From Acinetobacter bouvetii DSM 14964 = CIP 107468 (GTDB lineage Bacteria; Pseudomonadota; Gammaproteobacteria; Pseudomonadales; Moraxellaceae), in assembly GCF_000368865.1 (NCBI RefSeq), contig NZ_KB849730.1, positions 236,846 to 300,845 of the forward strand: a stretch of 64,000 nucleotides of DNA, in the 5' to 3' direction. The notes beneath the pieces are model-generated. The model saw only the letters and a program-made list of their open reading frames with translations, ran no database searches and had not been told where the DNA came from. Both the position numbers and the translations under genes were made by a program. Shown in pieces: positions 27,781-37,212 of this stretch. Numbering within the stretch: position 1 is the stretch's first letter; each line of letters begins with the position of its first letter.

Positions 27781-29175
27781 TTATTCTACACGTTCGCCGT
27801 GCTGGCTCAAGTCCAGACCCATGCGTTCATCATCAGATTCAACACGGATGCCAATGGCCAAATCAATCACTTTCAGGATGATAAATGTCAAGACTGCAGA
27901 ATAAGCAATTGTTGCCAATACACCCTCGACTTGCACCCATAATTGATGCATTACGTCTGTTGGCGCTTTGTCACCCATAATGAACGGGCTGGCAAAGAAT
28001 GCAGTTAAGATCGCGCCCACAATACCGCCAACGCCATGCAGGCCAAAAGCGTCCAAAGAGTCATCGGCTTTCAATGCGCGTTTCAGTGCAGTAATGCCCC
28101 AGAAGCAGACGACACCGCCGATTAAGCCCATCGCCATTGCGCCGCCCACCGTCACAAAACCGGCTGCCGGAGTAATCACCACCAAGCCAGCTACCGCGCC
28201 AGACGCGCCGCCCAATACTGATGATTTGCCGCGCACCACTTTTTCAGTAATCAGCCATGCTACCGCAGCCGCAGCCGCCGCTACTTGAGTCGCCACAAGC
28301 GCATAACCAGCAGAACCATTTGCCCCCAAAGCGGATCCGCCGTTGAAACCGAACCAGCCGACCCATACCAGGCTTGCGCCGATAACAGTTAAAGCCAGAT
28401 TGTGCGGCGCCATCGATTCGCGGCCCAAGCCCATACGCTTGCCCAGCATATACGCAGCCACTAAGCCTGCAACACCCGAGTTGATATGCACCACGGTACC
28501 GCCTGCAAAGTCCAGCGCGCCATCACTGCCTAACCAGCCGCCGCCCCACACCCAATGCGTGATTGGCGCGTAGACAACAATGGACCAAACGGTGATGAAA
28601 GCCACAAAAGCGCCGAATTTCATCCGTTCTGCAATAGAACCGGTAATGATGGCAACCGTAATAATGGCAAAGGTCATTTGGAAAATAACAAAGAGAATTT
28701 CAGGAATGGTTCCCGTCAGCGCAGCGGTCGTAATGCCGGACAGCATCAGTTTATCCAAACCGCCAATAAAGGCATTGCCTGAACCAAACGCCAGCGTATA
28801 GCCAATCACGACCCAAGTGATGCTGACGATAGCCGCAGCGACGAAGCTATGCGCCATGGTGCTGAGCACGTTTTTCTTGCGGACCATGCCGCCGTAGAAC
28901 AGCGCCAAACCGGGAATCGTCATCAGCAGCACCAGCGCTGTTGAAACTAAAATCCAGGCGGTATCGCCTGTGTCCAGTTTTGGCCCTTCTTCTGCAGGTG
29001 CCGGCGCAGGCGGCGCTGCCGGAACTTCTGCAGCTGCAGGCGCAACCGCTGTTTCAGCTGCTGAAGCGGCTGCCGTTTCTGAAGAAGCAGGTGCTGTTAC
29101 GGCCTCTTCAGCCCACGCAACAGAACCGCCTAAGAGTGCGCCAGACAGACTGAGCGCGAGTAGCATTTTTTTCAT
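27781..29175 (-). CDS. amtB: Ammonium transporter
   Basis: A 464-residue Amt-family channel for ammonium. A signal peptide (cleavage near AWA, about residue 22) is followed by an unusual low-complexity stretch rich in Ala, Pro and Glu (about residues 23-67), then the 11-helix core starting at DTGDTAWILVSTALVLLM. Core landmarks include ALFYGGMVRKKNVLSTM, VWGGGWL and DDSLDAFGLHGVGGI; the conserved pore histidines are in the latter and in GTVVHINSGVAGL. It lies 60 bases after glnK, whose product closes the channel when nitrogen is ample. A terminator follows. Confidence 0.94.
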   Translation of the reverse strand: MKKMLLALSLSGALLGGSVAWAEEAVTAPASSETAAASAAETAVAPAAAEVPAAPPAPAPAEEGPKLDTGDTAWILVSTALVLLMTIPGLALFYGGMVRKKNVLSTMAHSFVAAAIVSITWVVIGYTLAFGSGNAFIGGLDKLMLSGITTAALTGTIPEILFVIFQMTFAIITVAIITGSIAERMKFGAFVAFITVWSIVVYAPITHWVWGGGWLGSDGALDFAGGTVVHINSGVAGLVAAYMLGKRMGLGRESMAPHNLALTVIGASLVWVGWFGFNGGSALGANGSAGYALVATQVAAAAAAVAWLITEKVVRGKSSVLGGASGAVAGLVVITPAAGFVTVGGAMAMGLIGGVVCFWGITALKRALKADDSLDAFGLHGVGGIVGAILTAFFASPFIMGDKAPTDVMHQLWVQVEGVLATIAYSAVLTFIILKVIDLAIGIRVESDDERMGLDLSQHGERVE

Positions 29176-29235
29176 TCGTATCCCCCGACCTATTTTGTGA
29201 GTTATTAGGTACTCAGCAAACTTCGTGCCAATTTT

Positions 29236-29610
<375 letters not shown>

Positions 29611-29851
29611 TTATGTTCAATTTTCATGCCAAAAGTTCCAAGGTCGGGGAAAATAGAAGCTTCCGGCATGAGTTTTATTTATAACCTATTTTAGGCTTCG
29701 AATGCTGCTTTAGACGCGAAAATTAGACATATTTATCATAAGAATGATCATATTACCCATCGGAAGCAGCCTTATTTTTAGTTCAAATACTATAGTCTGC
29801 AGCAAGGCAATGCTACACTGCCCGCTCATCTGCATCAGACGGAGATCAAAA

Positions 29852-30079
29852 ATGTTTGAAACTTTACTTCAAGCCATTATGGAACAGCTGGATCAGCCCA
29901 AAAAAGATCTGGAACATAATGTACGCGCACTGCTGAACGAAGCGGTCAGCAAGATGGATTTAGTGTCTAAGGAAGAAATTGAACGTCAGCGCACCGCTTT
30001 GGATAATGCAAATTTGCGTTTGAATGAGCTGCTGAAACAAGTGGAATCACTCGAATTGAAAATACAGAACAAAAAATAA
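29852..30079 (+). CDS. ubiK: Ubiquinone biosynthesis accessory factor UbiK (BMFP domain)
   Basis: A 75-residue protein: an N-terminal amphipathic helix (FETLLQAIMEQLDQPKKDLE) and a C-terminal coiled coil (RTALDNANLRLNELLKQVE). UbiK (YqiC) binds UbiJ and lipids and is needed for aerobic ubiquinone synthesis. The frame opens at 29744, but ATG 29852 follows an ACGGAGA ribosome binding site and gives the family-typical N-terminus. comM follows on the same strand 66 bases later. Confidence 0.85.
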   Translation: MFETLLQAIMEQLDQPKKDLEHNVRALLNEAVSKMDLVSKEEIERQRTALDNANLRLNELLKQVESLELKIQNKK

Positions 30080-30145
30080 GCACTTTTTTAGTGCAGCATA
30101 AGACGCATAACGATTAAAAAAAATGCACTATAACGGAACAATAAT

Positions 30146-31633
30146 ATGTCTTTTGCCAAAATTTATAGCCGCGGGCTATTGGGCCTGCATGCCCCTTTAA
30201 TAGAAGTTGAAGTCCATCTCAGCCAAGGCTTGCCCTCCTTAACCATTGTTGGACTGGCGGAAGCGGCTGTTCGGGAAAGTAAAGACCGGGTCAGATCAGC
30301 CATTATCAACAGCGGATTTCAATTTCCCACCAAACGCTTAACCATTAATTTGGCGCCTGCTGATTTGCCCAAAGATGGCTCACGCTTAGACCTCGCCATC
30401 GCTTTAGGCATTTTGATCGCATCTGGCCAATTGCCTGAAAACGCCGCAGAACAGCTGGAATTTATTGGCGAGCTGGCATTAGATGGCTATTTGCGCCCGA
30501 CCACCGGCACTTTAAGCATCGCCATTGCCTGCCAGCAGGCGAAGCATCAGCTGATTTTGCCGGAGCAGAATGCGCAGGAAGCTTCTCAATTGCCTAATTT
30601 TGAAGTTTTTGCGGCCACCCATTTAAAAGATGTTTGCGATCATTTGAATCAAATCGCGCCTTTACTGCAATTTAATGCAGTGAAGCCGGCATCTTCCTCC
30701 AGCTATCAATTTGATTTGGCTGATGTCAAAGGCCAGCTGCGGCCGCGCCGCGCATTGGAAATTGCCGCAGCCGGCGGGCACTCACTGCTGTTCCGCGGCC
30801 CGCCCGGAACAGGAAAAACGCTGCTGGCTTCACGCTTATCCAGCATTCTGCCGCCATTGAATTTGCAGGAAAATCTGGAAGTCGCCAGCATCTATTCGAT
30901 TGCCAGCGCAAAGCATGAATTTGGCCACCGCCCCTTCCGCGCACCGCATCATACGGCGTCCGCCATTGCCCTGGTAGGCGGCGGCTCCAACCCCAAACCC
31001 GGTGAAATCACCTTAGCGCATTTAGGCGTGCTGTTTTTAGATGAACTGCCGGAATTTGACCGGAAAGTGCTGGAAGTTTTACGCCAGCCGCTGGAATCCA
31101 GAGAAATTATTATCTCACGCGCATCGCGGCAGATTACGTTTCCAGCCAACTTTCAGCTGATTGCCGCCATGAACCCCTGCCCTTGCGGCTATGCATTCAA
31201 TCAGGATGCCCGCTGCCAGTGTTCCCCAGATGCGATTAAGCGCTATCAGAACCGGATTTCAGGGCCCTTATTGGACAGGATTGATTTGCATATTGATGTC
31301 CCGCCGCTGCAGGCATCTGAACTGCAGGATAAACAGCCCACTGAAACCTCCGCCCAAGTGCGCGAACGGGTGTTAAAAGCCTATCAGCAGCAAATCGAAC
31401 GGCAAAACTTCGCCAATATGGCGCTCAGTCCCAAACAGCTGGAACAGCATGCTGTTCTGGACAGCACAGCGCAGAACATGATGAATATGGCGCAGCAGCG
31501 CCTGAATCTGTCTGCCCGAGCCTACCACCGTGTACTGCGGGTGGCGCGCACCATTGCTGATTTGGCTTTAGAAGAGCGCATTCAAACACAGCATCTTTCA
31601 GAGGCCTTGTCGTACAGGGGGCAAGTGCCATAG
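30146..31633 (+). CDS. comM: Branch-migration helicase ComM (YifB family, Mg chelatase-like AAA ATPase)
   Basis: A 495-residue protein with an N-terminal Lon-protease-like domain (starts AKIYSRGLLGLHAPLIEVEVH), Walker A RGPPGTGKTLL (about residues 216-226), Walker B LFLDELPEF, the Cys-containing AAMNPCPCGY segment and a C-terminal Mg-chelatase domain. ComM is a hexameric helicase that promotes branch migration during natural transformation. Acinetobacter species are often naturally competent. It ends 44 bases before a bidirectional terminator shared with the convergent porin gene. Confidence 0.92.
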   Translation: MSFAKIYSRGLLGLHAPLIEVEVHLSQGLPSLTIVGLAEAAVRESKDRVRSAIINSGFQFPTKRLTINLAPADLPKDGSRLDLAIALGILIASGQLPENAAEQLEFIGELALDGYLRPTTGTLSIAIACQQAKHQLILPEQNAQEASQLPNFEVFAATHLKDVCDHLNQIAPLLQFNAVKPASSSSYQFDLADVKGQLRPRRALEIAAAGGHSLLFRGPPGTGKTLLASRLSSILPPLNLQENLEVASIYSIASAKHEFGHRPFRAPHHTASAIALVGGGSNPKPGEITLAHLGVLFLDELPEFDRKVLEVLRQPLESREIIISRASRQITFPANFQLIAAMNPCPCGYAFNQDARCQCSPDAIKRYQNRISGPLLDRIDLHIDVPPLQASELQDKQPTETSAQVRERVLKAYQQQIERQNFANMALSPKQLEQHAVLDSTAQNMMNMAQQRLNLSARAYHRVLRVARTIADLALEERIQTQHLSEALSYRGQVP

Positions 31634-31677
31634 TGCGGATGCGCAAAAGCCGCACAGCCCAGAGATAAGCATAAAAA

Positions 31678-31705
31678 AGCCCTGGATGCATCAGCATCCA
31701 GGGCT
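31678..31705. terminator. Bidirectional terminator between comM and a TorF-family gene
   Basis: A perfect 12-bp stem (AGCCCTGGATGC at 31678-31689, GCATCCAGGGCT at 31694-31705) with loop ATCA, flanked by A6 and T5. It serves both convergent genes. Confidence 0.85.
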
Positions 31706-31723
31706 TTTTCAGCACATGCTAAA

Positions 31724-32488
31724 TTAGAAAGTTTTGGTTAAAGTAAAAACTGCGCCTGTTTCCACAGCGCGTGAAGATGGCTCATAGATGCCATCCGTAT
31801 CCATATTGGTGCCTATGGCTGCCAATTCAGCTGTTGCGCCTGGAATTGATTTAAAGCCGTAAGTCACACCGACTTTCCAGTCAATATAGTTATCATCGCC
31901 ATTAAATCCATATTTGTTTTCATCATCTACAACGGTATAACCTAAGCCTGCCACTCCGCCAAAGCCTGATGAACCAAATGGAACTGAATAGCCTGCATTG
32001 ATGTTCCAGCTGCTGGTATCCGCACCTGCGTAGTCATTGGTATAGTTAATGTTGGTTAACAGGCTGTCACCTGAGGCAAGAACCTCTTTAAATGTCAGCT
32101 TCCCATACAGTTCTGCCCAGTTTAAGTCGCTCGCGCTTGGGTAATTGTAATACACCACACCTACATCAAGTACTGGCTTGCTGCTGAAGCTTTCTAAAGT
32201 TTTCGCATAACCAATTGACGGGTCTAATTCCAGACTTGGCGTGCCTGAACCAAAATTCACATTTGAGCCCCAAAGGCCAAAATACAAACCTGAAGAATGT
32301 CCTAATGTAAAACCGGCCTGTACCGCTGGGTCATTTTGAGTTTGCGTCACACCGCGAAAACGGTAATCAGTGGTCACCGCAGCGCTGCCGCTAAAGGTTA
32401 AGCCAAATGGCATTGCTGGCGCATCTTCAGCAAATACAGCGCCTGATGCAGCAGTTAAAGCAGTCACAGCAAGTAATTTTTTTAACAT
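31724..32488 (-). CDS. TorF-family putative outer-membrane porin (first copy)
   Basis: A 254-residue protein with a signal peptide (cleavage after VFA, about residue 20) and alternating beta-strand pattern ending in F (TLTKTF). The N-terminal AVTTDYRFRGVTQTQ is the hallmark of the TIGR02001/TorF family. The frame continues 29 codons upstream, but that extension is not a signal peptide; the ATG at 32488 is preceded by a G-rich site and begins MLKKLLAV. Function of the family is not firmly known. A second, diverged member lies upstream on the same strand. Confidence 0.85.
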   Translation of the reverse strand: MLKKLLAVTALTAASGAVFAEDAPAMPFGLTFSGSAAVTTDYRFRGVTQTQNDPAVQAGFTLGHSSGLYFGLWGSNVNFGSGTPSLELDPSIGYAKTLESFSSKPVLDVGVVYYNYPSASDLNWAELYGKLTFKEVLASGDSLLTNINYTNDYAGADTSSWNINAGYSVPFGSSGFGGVAGLGYTVVDDENKYGFNGDDNYIDWKVGVTYGFKSIPGATAELAAIGTNMDTDGIYEPSSRAVETGAVFTLTKTF

Positions 32489-32855
32489 TTTGGAATCCCC
32501 AGAAGATTTTTGAAACTCACTGAGAAGTAGCAAACGCTGTGCCAACTTTTCAAAACAGCTGGATAAAAAATTCATGGCCGTTTTATAAGCCCCTAATCCA
32601 AGACATTACCCTCTTGTTTTTTAATTATTTAATTTTTAATCACGGCAATGCTTAAGCGCATGATTCTTTGGTGCACCGTAAAGCATCTCCACAATGCATG
32701 CTGAAAGCCATGCAAAGAGGCAACTTGTAACCAATTATAAAAAATGCCTCTTTTTGAGTACATTTTTTCACCACACCATTCAAAAGTGCTTAAAAAAAGT
32801 GCATAAATTTGCATGTATACACTTTTAGAGGATCTATCCGGATTGCGATATCAAT
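32489..32855. other. 367-base intergenic region between the two TorF-type genes
   Basis: No gene is supported. It holds a 9-bp inverted repeat AAAGAGGCA (32714-32722) and TGCCTCTTT (32745-32753) with a 22-base loop and a T run on the plus side, and a looser AAAAGTG/CACTTTT pair near 32783-32827. Either could help end transcription of the upstream porin gene. The rest is AT-rich and should contain the promoter of the first copy. Confidence 0.5.
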
Positions 32856-33623
32856 TTAGAAGCTGTAATTCAATCCAATCAATGTCTGATCTTCCAGTGA
32901 TTCACCCATGCGGTCCTGGCCGCCCCAGACATATTCCAGCACCGCTTCAGCGCCTGTCTTGCCCAAGGCCTTTGCCAAGCCAATACGCGCCTCGGAAAAT
33001 ACAGCATGTTCCGCCGTTTCAACAATGCCATCATCGCGGCGGTCATTATAGATAAACCCGCCAACAGAAGTTCTTAAGGCAAAATCCTGCGGCAACGCAT
33101 GCTCATATGCCGCGCTTAAATAGATATCGCCGGCATTGCTGTAATTGACATCGGCCAGCATGACCGCCAGCCCCACGCTTAAGTTTTTATAATCCAGATT
33201 ATTCAGCAGCTCTACACCTGTGGTACGGCGCTTTTCACTGCTATCTTCATTATAAACCGCGCCGCCATTTTGGTAGACATAAGCGGTTAGCTGAGTTCTG
33301 TAGCTCCAGTCCTCATTCAGCGTACGGCCATAGCCCAGATAAAAATCATGCTCAAAACCCGAGTCTTTGCTTTCATCTGTTGCATCATAATCTAAGGTCG
33401 ATCCCCAATAGCCGGCAAATGCGCCGCTGCTATGCGCATATTCTAAACCCGCCTGCAAAGCCGCATCATCATTTTCCACACCGCCGCGGTAAATATACTT
33501 GCTTAAAATAGACACGCTGCCGGTGAGCGCTCTAGACGCCTCTGCATTGTCTGCAGCGAACGCATGAAATGAAGTCAAAGCCAGCAATAGCGCCATTGCT
33601 GTCCGGTGTGAAAATGCAGGCAT
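32856..33623 (-). CDS. TorF-family putative outer-membrane porin (second copy)
   Basis: A 255-residue protein with a signal peptide (cleavage after AFA, about residue 23) and the family-like start SVSILSKYIYRGGVENDD, where the RG motif follows an aromatic strand as in the neighbouring copy. Alternating hydrophobic strands continue to the terminal aromatic LNYSF, typical for outer-membrane beta-barrels. It is clearly diverged from the first copy (different loop sequences), so the pair is an old duplication or independent acquisition rather than a recent copy. Confidence 0.8.
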   Translation of the reverse strand: MPAFSHRTAMALLLALTSFHAFAADNAEASRALTGSVSILSKYIYRGGVENDDAALQAGLEYAHSSGAFAGYWGSTLDYDATDESKDSGFEHDFYLGYGRTLNEDWSYRTQLTAYVYQNGGAVYNEDSSEKRRTTGVELLNNLDYKNLSVGLAVMLADVNYSNAGDIYLSAAYEHALPQDFALRTSVGGFIYNDRRDDGIVETAEHAVFSEARIGLAKALGKTGAEAVLEYVWGGQDRMGESLEDQTLIGLNYSF

Positions 33624-34212
33624 GATTCCCCTATATGCATATTTGCAAAATTGTTTTTCCCGAAGCTGGATTTTAATTATTTTTATAACTTTTGGTAAAC
33701 TTATATTTCAGATATGATGAAACTTTAAGCTTGACCGCGCATCTATTGATTTTCACTTTCAGCAGATTCCGGACAGGAAAAATTCAAAATTTAGCTCAAT
33801 TAATCAACAATATTGATATACTTTTCACGAGAATATTTTAAACACCAGTCAGCAGCTTCAATTTTGCAGAACACCCTATTTTGAGCGCTCACACGGCAAA
33901 AAAAGCAATCTGTCAGCCACCGCTTTTAAGCGTTCTGAATTTTGCACTGCTGATACAGCCTCAAGAAAATCAAAGCTGCATCGTGAAATAGCCATTCTGC
34001 TTTAAAATAAATATATCTCTATGTTTCTAATTAAAATTAAAAAATAATCTTAGAAATATTTAGTTTTTGTTAGCAGATTTTTTTATACACTTTATCGAAA
34101 ATATGCGTAACTTTAGTGTAATAAGAACAATAAAAATGATCTTTTTTTATAGAAAACTTATACAATCTATGAACTCTTTAACTATATATTTTCTGCATAA
34201 GGCTTTATCCCA
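33624..34212. other. AT-rich 589-base intergenic region upstream of the OprD-type porin
   Basis: No convincing gene on either strand; only short frames with poor coding character. The segment 33990-34200 is especially AT-rich with long T and A tracts, unlike the GC-richer neighbours. It must carry promoters for the divergent TorF-type gene (minus) and the OprD-type porin (plus). No operator was recognised. Confidence 0.5.
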
Positions 34213-35538
34213 ATGCTCAAATCAAAACAGCTTACACTGGCGCTGCTTGTTAACGCGGCTTTAATTTCAACAGCGTTTGCAAGCGAACAAAGCGAATCAA
34301 AAGGATTTGTAGAAGATGCCGAAGGATCGGTGCTTTTCCGCACGGGTTTTATTGACCGTGATAAGAAAAATGTAGTGCCGGGGAAAGATACTCGCTCTTC
34401 AGCACAGTCTGCAATTTTTGATTTAGAGTCTGGATACACTAAAGGTGTTGTTGGCTTTGGTGTAGGTATTGTCGGTGATGCATCCTTCAAGCTGGGTGAC
34501 AACAAGCATGCCGGCAACAACATGATTCCCCGTGAAACATTAAATGGCAAGAAACAGGCCGGTGATACATATGACCACTGGGCACGCGGCGGCGCCAATG
34601 TGAAAGCGCGCATTTCAAATACTGAAGTGCGCTACGGTACACAAGTTCTAGACTTGCCTGTGCTTGCCAGCAATACTGGCCGCATGGTGCCTGAATATTT
34701 CGAAGGTGTTTTAGCGACAAGCCGCGAAATCAATGGCCTGGAATTGACTGCCGGTAAATTCACTAAAAACCAAATGTCTGAACAAATCAATACCGACGGC
34801 AATCACCTGGAAAGCGCAGTCGTCTGGGGCGCAAAATATAAATTCAGCGATGCCCTGAATGCCTCATACTATGGCTTAGACAGTAAAAATAAATTAGACC
34901 GCCACTATGTAAATGCCAACTATAAGCAAGCTTTAGAAAATGGCAGCTCTTTGACATATGACTTCAGCGGCTACCACACTAAATTTGATAAAAATGCTGT
35001 AACTTATTCTGCGACGGGTGAATTAGCATCAAATTACACTGATACTGGCGTTGCCGGCGTAGAAAAAACCAATAATATTTGGGCGATCTCAGGCACTTAT
35101 AATACTGGCGCGCACAACCTCATGCTGGCGTACCAGCAAAATACCGGTAATGTCGGCTATGATTATGGCCAAAATGCGGACGGCTTCCAAAGCATTTACT
35201 TGCCGAACTCATACCTGTCTGACTTTATCGGCAACCATGAAAAATCAGTGCAAGTACAGTACAACTTAGATTTCGGAAAATTAGGCGTTCCAGGCTTAAA
35301 CTGGACAACCGCTTATGTTTATGGCTGGGATATTAATGTTGCCGGCACAGCAGACGAAGGGAAAGAAAACGAATTCTTTAACCAAGTGAAATATACTGTG
35401 CAAAGCGGTTTTGCCAAAGATGCCAGCCTGCGCCTGCGCAACTCAATCTACCGCGCAAACAGCGCATATGAAGGCGCTTATATTGGCGATACCAATGAAT
35501 GGCGCATTTTCTTGGATATCCCTGTGAAATTATTCTAA
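34213..35538 (+). CDS. oprD: OprD-family outer-membrane porin (OccAB1-like)
   Basis: A 441-residue outer-membrane beta-barrel. Signal peptide with cleavage after STAFA (about residue 23), then the typical OprD N-terminus (FVEDAEGSVLFRTGFIDRD) and the strand NTEVRYGTQVLDLPVL with the conserved FDR/RYG-type basic ladder residues. The C-terminus ends DIPVKLF, a barrel signature. The family takes up basic amino acids and small carboxylates; in A. baumannii the homologue beside ppa (A1S_0201, OprD/OccAB1) is linked to carbapenem and nutrient passage. Assignment of substrate is inference. Confidence 0.85.
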   Translation: MLKSKQLTLALLVNAALISTAFASEQSESKGFVEDAEGSVLFRTGFIDRDKKNVVPGKDTRSSAQSAIFDLESGYTKGVVGFGVGIVGDASFKLGDNKHAGNNMIPRETLNGKKQAGDTYDHWARGGANVKARISNTEVRYGTQVLDLPVLASNTGRMVPEYFEGVLATSREINGLELTAGKFTKNQMSEQINTDGNHLESAVVWGAKYKFSDALNASYYGLDSKNKLDRHYVNANYKQALENGSSLTYDFSGYHTKFDKNAVTYSATGELASNYTDTGVAGVEKTNNIWAISGTYNTGAHNLMLAYQQNTGNVGYDYGQNADGFQSIYLPNSYLSDFIGNHEKSVQVQYNLDFGKLGVPGLNWTTAYVYGWDINVAGTADEGKENEFFNQVKYTVQSGFAKDASLRLRNSIYRANSAYEGAYIGDTNEWRIFLDIPVKLF

Positions 35539-35560
35539 TTCACACGATCTTCAAGCCAAT

Positions 35561-35591
35561 AAAAAAACCTGCACAATGTGCAGGTTTTTTT
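35561..35591. terminator. Bidirectional terminator between oprD and ppa
   Basis: CCTGCAC (35568-35574) and GTGCAGG (35578-35584) with loop AAT, flanked by A7 and T7 that extend the stem. It serves both convergent genes. Confidence 0.85.
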
Positions 35592-35626
35592 ATTGGGGCT
35601 GGATGCATCCGCCCAATGCAAAGCAA

Positions 35627-36163
35627 TTATTTATTTGCTTCTTTATACGCTTCGATAGAGCTGAGCACTTCCTGCTTAGCAACTTCAGAACCTTCCCAGC
35701 CGCTGAGTTTAACCCATTTGCCAGCTTCTAAATCTTTATAGTGAGCAAAGAAGTGCTCAACTTGCTTGATCAGCAATTCTGGAAGGTCTGTATATTCTTT
35801 GACATCTTTATAAAGCGGTGTCAATTTGTCATGCGGTACAGCGATTAATTTTGCATCTACGCCGCCGTCATCTTCCATGTTCAATTTGCCGACTGGACGG
35901 CAGCGGATGACAGAACCCGGCTCTACTGGATGCGGTGTAACAACCAGCACGTCTAGCGGATCGCCATCCAGTGACAACGTGTTCGGCACATAACCGTAGT
36001 TCGCTGGGTAGAACATTGCTGTACCCATGAAACGGTCAACAAAAAGCGCATCAGAATCTTTGTCGATTTCGTATTTGATTGGCGCTGCATTTGCAGGAAT
36101 TTCAATAATTACATAGATGTCATTTGGCGCATCTTTACCCGCTGGGATATTGCTGTAGCTCAT
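35627..36163 (-). CDS. ppa: Inorganic pyrophosphatase, family I
   Basis: A 178-residue soluble enzyme hydrolysing pyrophosphate to drive biosynthesis. Family I landmarks: [13 protein letters not shown], the [17 protein letters not shown] segment and the metal-binding [10 protein letters not shown]. The frame extends 14 codons upstream, but the ATG at 36163 gives MSYSNIPAG, the family-typical N-terminus and a length close to E. coli Ppa (175). Confidence 0.95.
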   Translation of the reverse strand: MSYSNIPAGKDAPNDIYVIIEIPANAAPIKYEIDKDSDALFVDRFMGTAMFYPANYGYVPNTLSLDGDPLDVLVVTPHPVEPGSVIRCRPVGKLNMEDDGGVDAKLIAVPHDKLTPLYKDVKEYTDLPELLIKQVEHFFAHYKDLEAGKWVKLSGWEGSEVAKQEVLSSIEAYKEANK

Positions 36164-36279
36164 AGCATTGCTCTTTAACAAGTTAAATCTTTTAAACCGC
36201 GTCAATTATAACGGTTTTTCGGTATTTTTTTTTGATTTTGCCTTTGCGCATTAAAATTTTCATCTAAATGCGATTGGGC

Positions 36280-36678
36280 TTAAACAATTTTAATAATAAT
36301 CAGCAGCAGGCATACAGGACACAGCATGGACAGCGTCCAAATAATGGAACGCAAAGTTGCCCAATTGGCCAAATAGCAGATGCCGTAAATAATGCGCAGC
36401 ACAATATAGGCGATCCCCAAGGTCATAATAAAGCTTTGCGGAATCACCATATATTCAGCCATCAGCACAGCGCCGATAAATAAAGGCAGGCTTTCAAAGC
36501 TGTTTTGCTGGACCGCATTGGCGCGGGCGCTAATGCCTGTGGCTTTAGCCAAAGCTTCTCTTGGATTTTGATGGTCTTTTGCTGTCAGGCCTGACGTTTT
36601 TTTTGCAATAAAGGTAAAAACATAAGGGAGCAGACAAGCGCCCAAAATGAGATAAATGATCCCACTTATGCTTTGCAT
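36280..36678 (-). CDS. MAPEG-family membrane protein
   Basis: A 132-residue inner-membrane protein with four hydrophobic segments. The motif ARANAVQQNSFESLPLF between segments 1 and 2 is the MAPEG signature (R-A-x-x-N-x-x-E). Eukaryotic members act on eicosanoids and glutathione conjugates; the bacterial role is mostly unknown. It stands alone between ppa and a divergent membrane protein gene. Confidence 0.82.
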   Translation of the reverse strand: MQSISGIIYLILGACLLPYVFTFIAKKTSGLTAKDHQNPREALAKATGISARANAVQQNSFESLPLFIGAVLMAEYMVIPQSFIMTLGIAYIVLRIIYGICYLANWATLRSIIWTLSMLCPVCLLLIIIKIV

Positions 36679-36781
36679 GTGTTTTTTCTCTTGATGAATT
36701 TATAAGTGCCATCATAGCATGGCAATTCGTCAATAAATTTTGTTAAATAGAGTGTTTTCTTTAATTGTGTATAGGTTGAAT

Positions 36782-37162
36782 ATGGTCAGTCCGGATCAAA
36801 AAGAAATGTTCGAGGTGCTGGAAAAGCAGCGCCAGAACCAGCTGCAGGTAGACCGCGTTTTAAAGATTGTAACTCCTGTTACAGCTTTTCTGCTGACTGT
36901 AATCTGCGCCAATATGAATGTTTGGTCGACCGTCTTTACCTTCATCATGCTTTGGACGGCATTTTACGCGGTATCCATTAAGCAATGGCCGTTATGGCAT
37001 TGGGCTATTGCCATTCTTGTGTATTGCATCATTGACAATGTGCTGAGCCACGGCACCTTCAAGCAGAGCCAATTCAGCCTGCAGTTTGGCGCCATGTTTA
37101 TTTTTCTCGGCATTTTTGGCGTTGGACGCCGCTACTTTGACCGCTGGCTGATGAAAAAATAA
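36782..37162 (+). CDS. Hypothetical membrane protein, 126 residues
   Basis: Not recognised. I start at ATG 36782, since the upstream extension to 36740 relies on a TTG and an unlikely sequence. After a charged N-terminus (PDQKEMFEVLEKQRQNQLQ, likely helical) come three or four hydrophobic segments (VTAFLLTVICA, VFTFIMLWTAFYAV, WHWAIAILVYCII, FGAMFIFLGIFGV) and a basic end. It looks like a small inner-membrane protein with a cytoplasmic N-terminal helix. It is followed by a terminator shared with fadD. Confidence 0.7.
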   Translation: MVSPDQKEMFEVLEKQRQNQLQVDRVLKIVTPVTAFLLTVICANMNVWSTVFTFIMLWTAFYAVSIKQWPLWHWAIAILVYCIIDNVLSHGTFKQSQFSLQFGAMFIFLGIFGVGRRYFDRWLMKK

Positions 37163-37174
37163 AAGCGCAGCACT

Positions 37175-37202
37175 AAAAAAAGCGCCTGAAGGCGCTTTTT
37201 TT
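37175..37202. terminator. Bidirectional terminator before fadD
   Basis: A 12-bp stem, A7-GCGCC (37175-37186) and GGCGC-T7 (37191-37202), loop TGAA. It serves the plus-strand membrane protein gene and minus-strand fadD. Confidence 0.85.
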
Positions 37203-37212
37203 ATGGTGCAGA

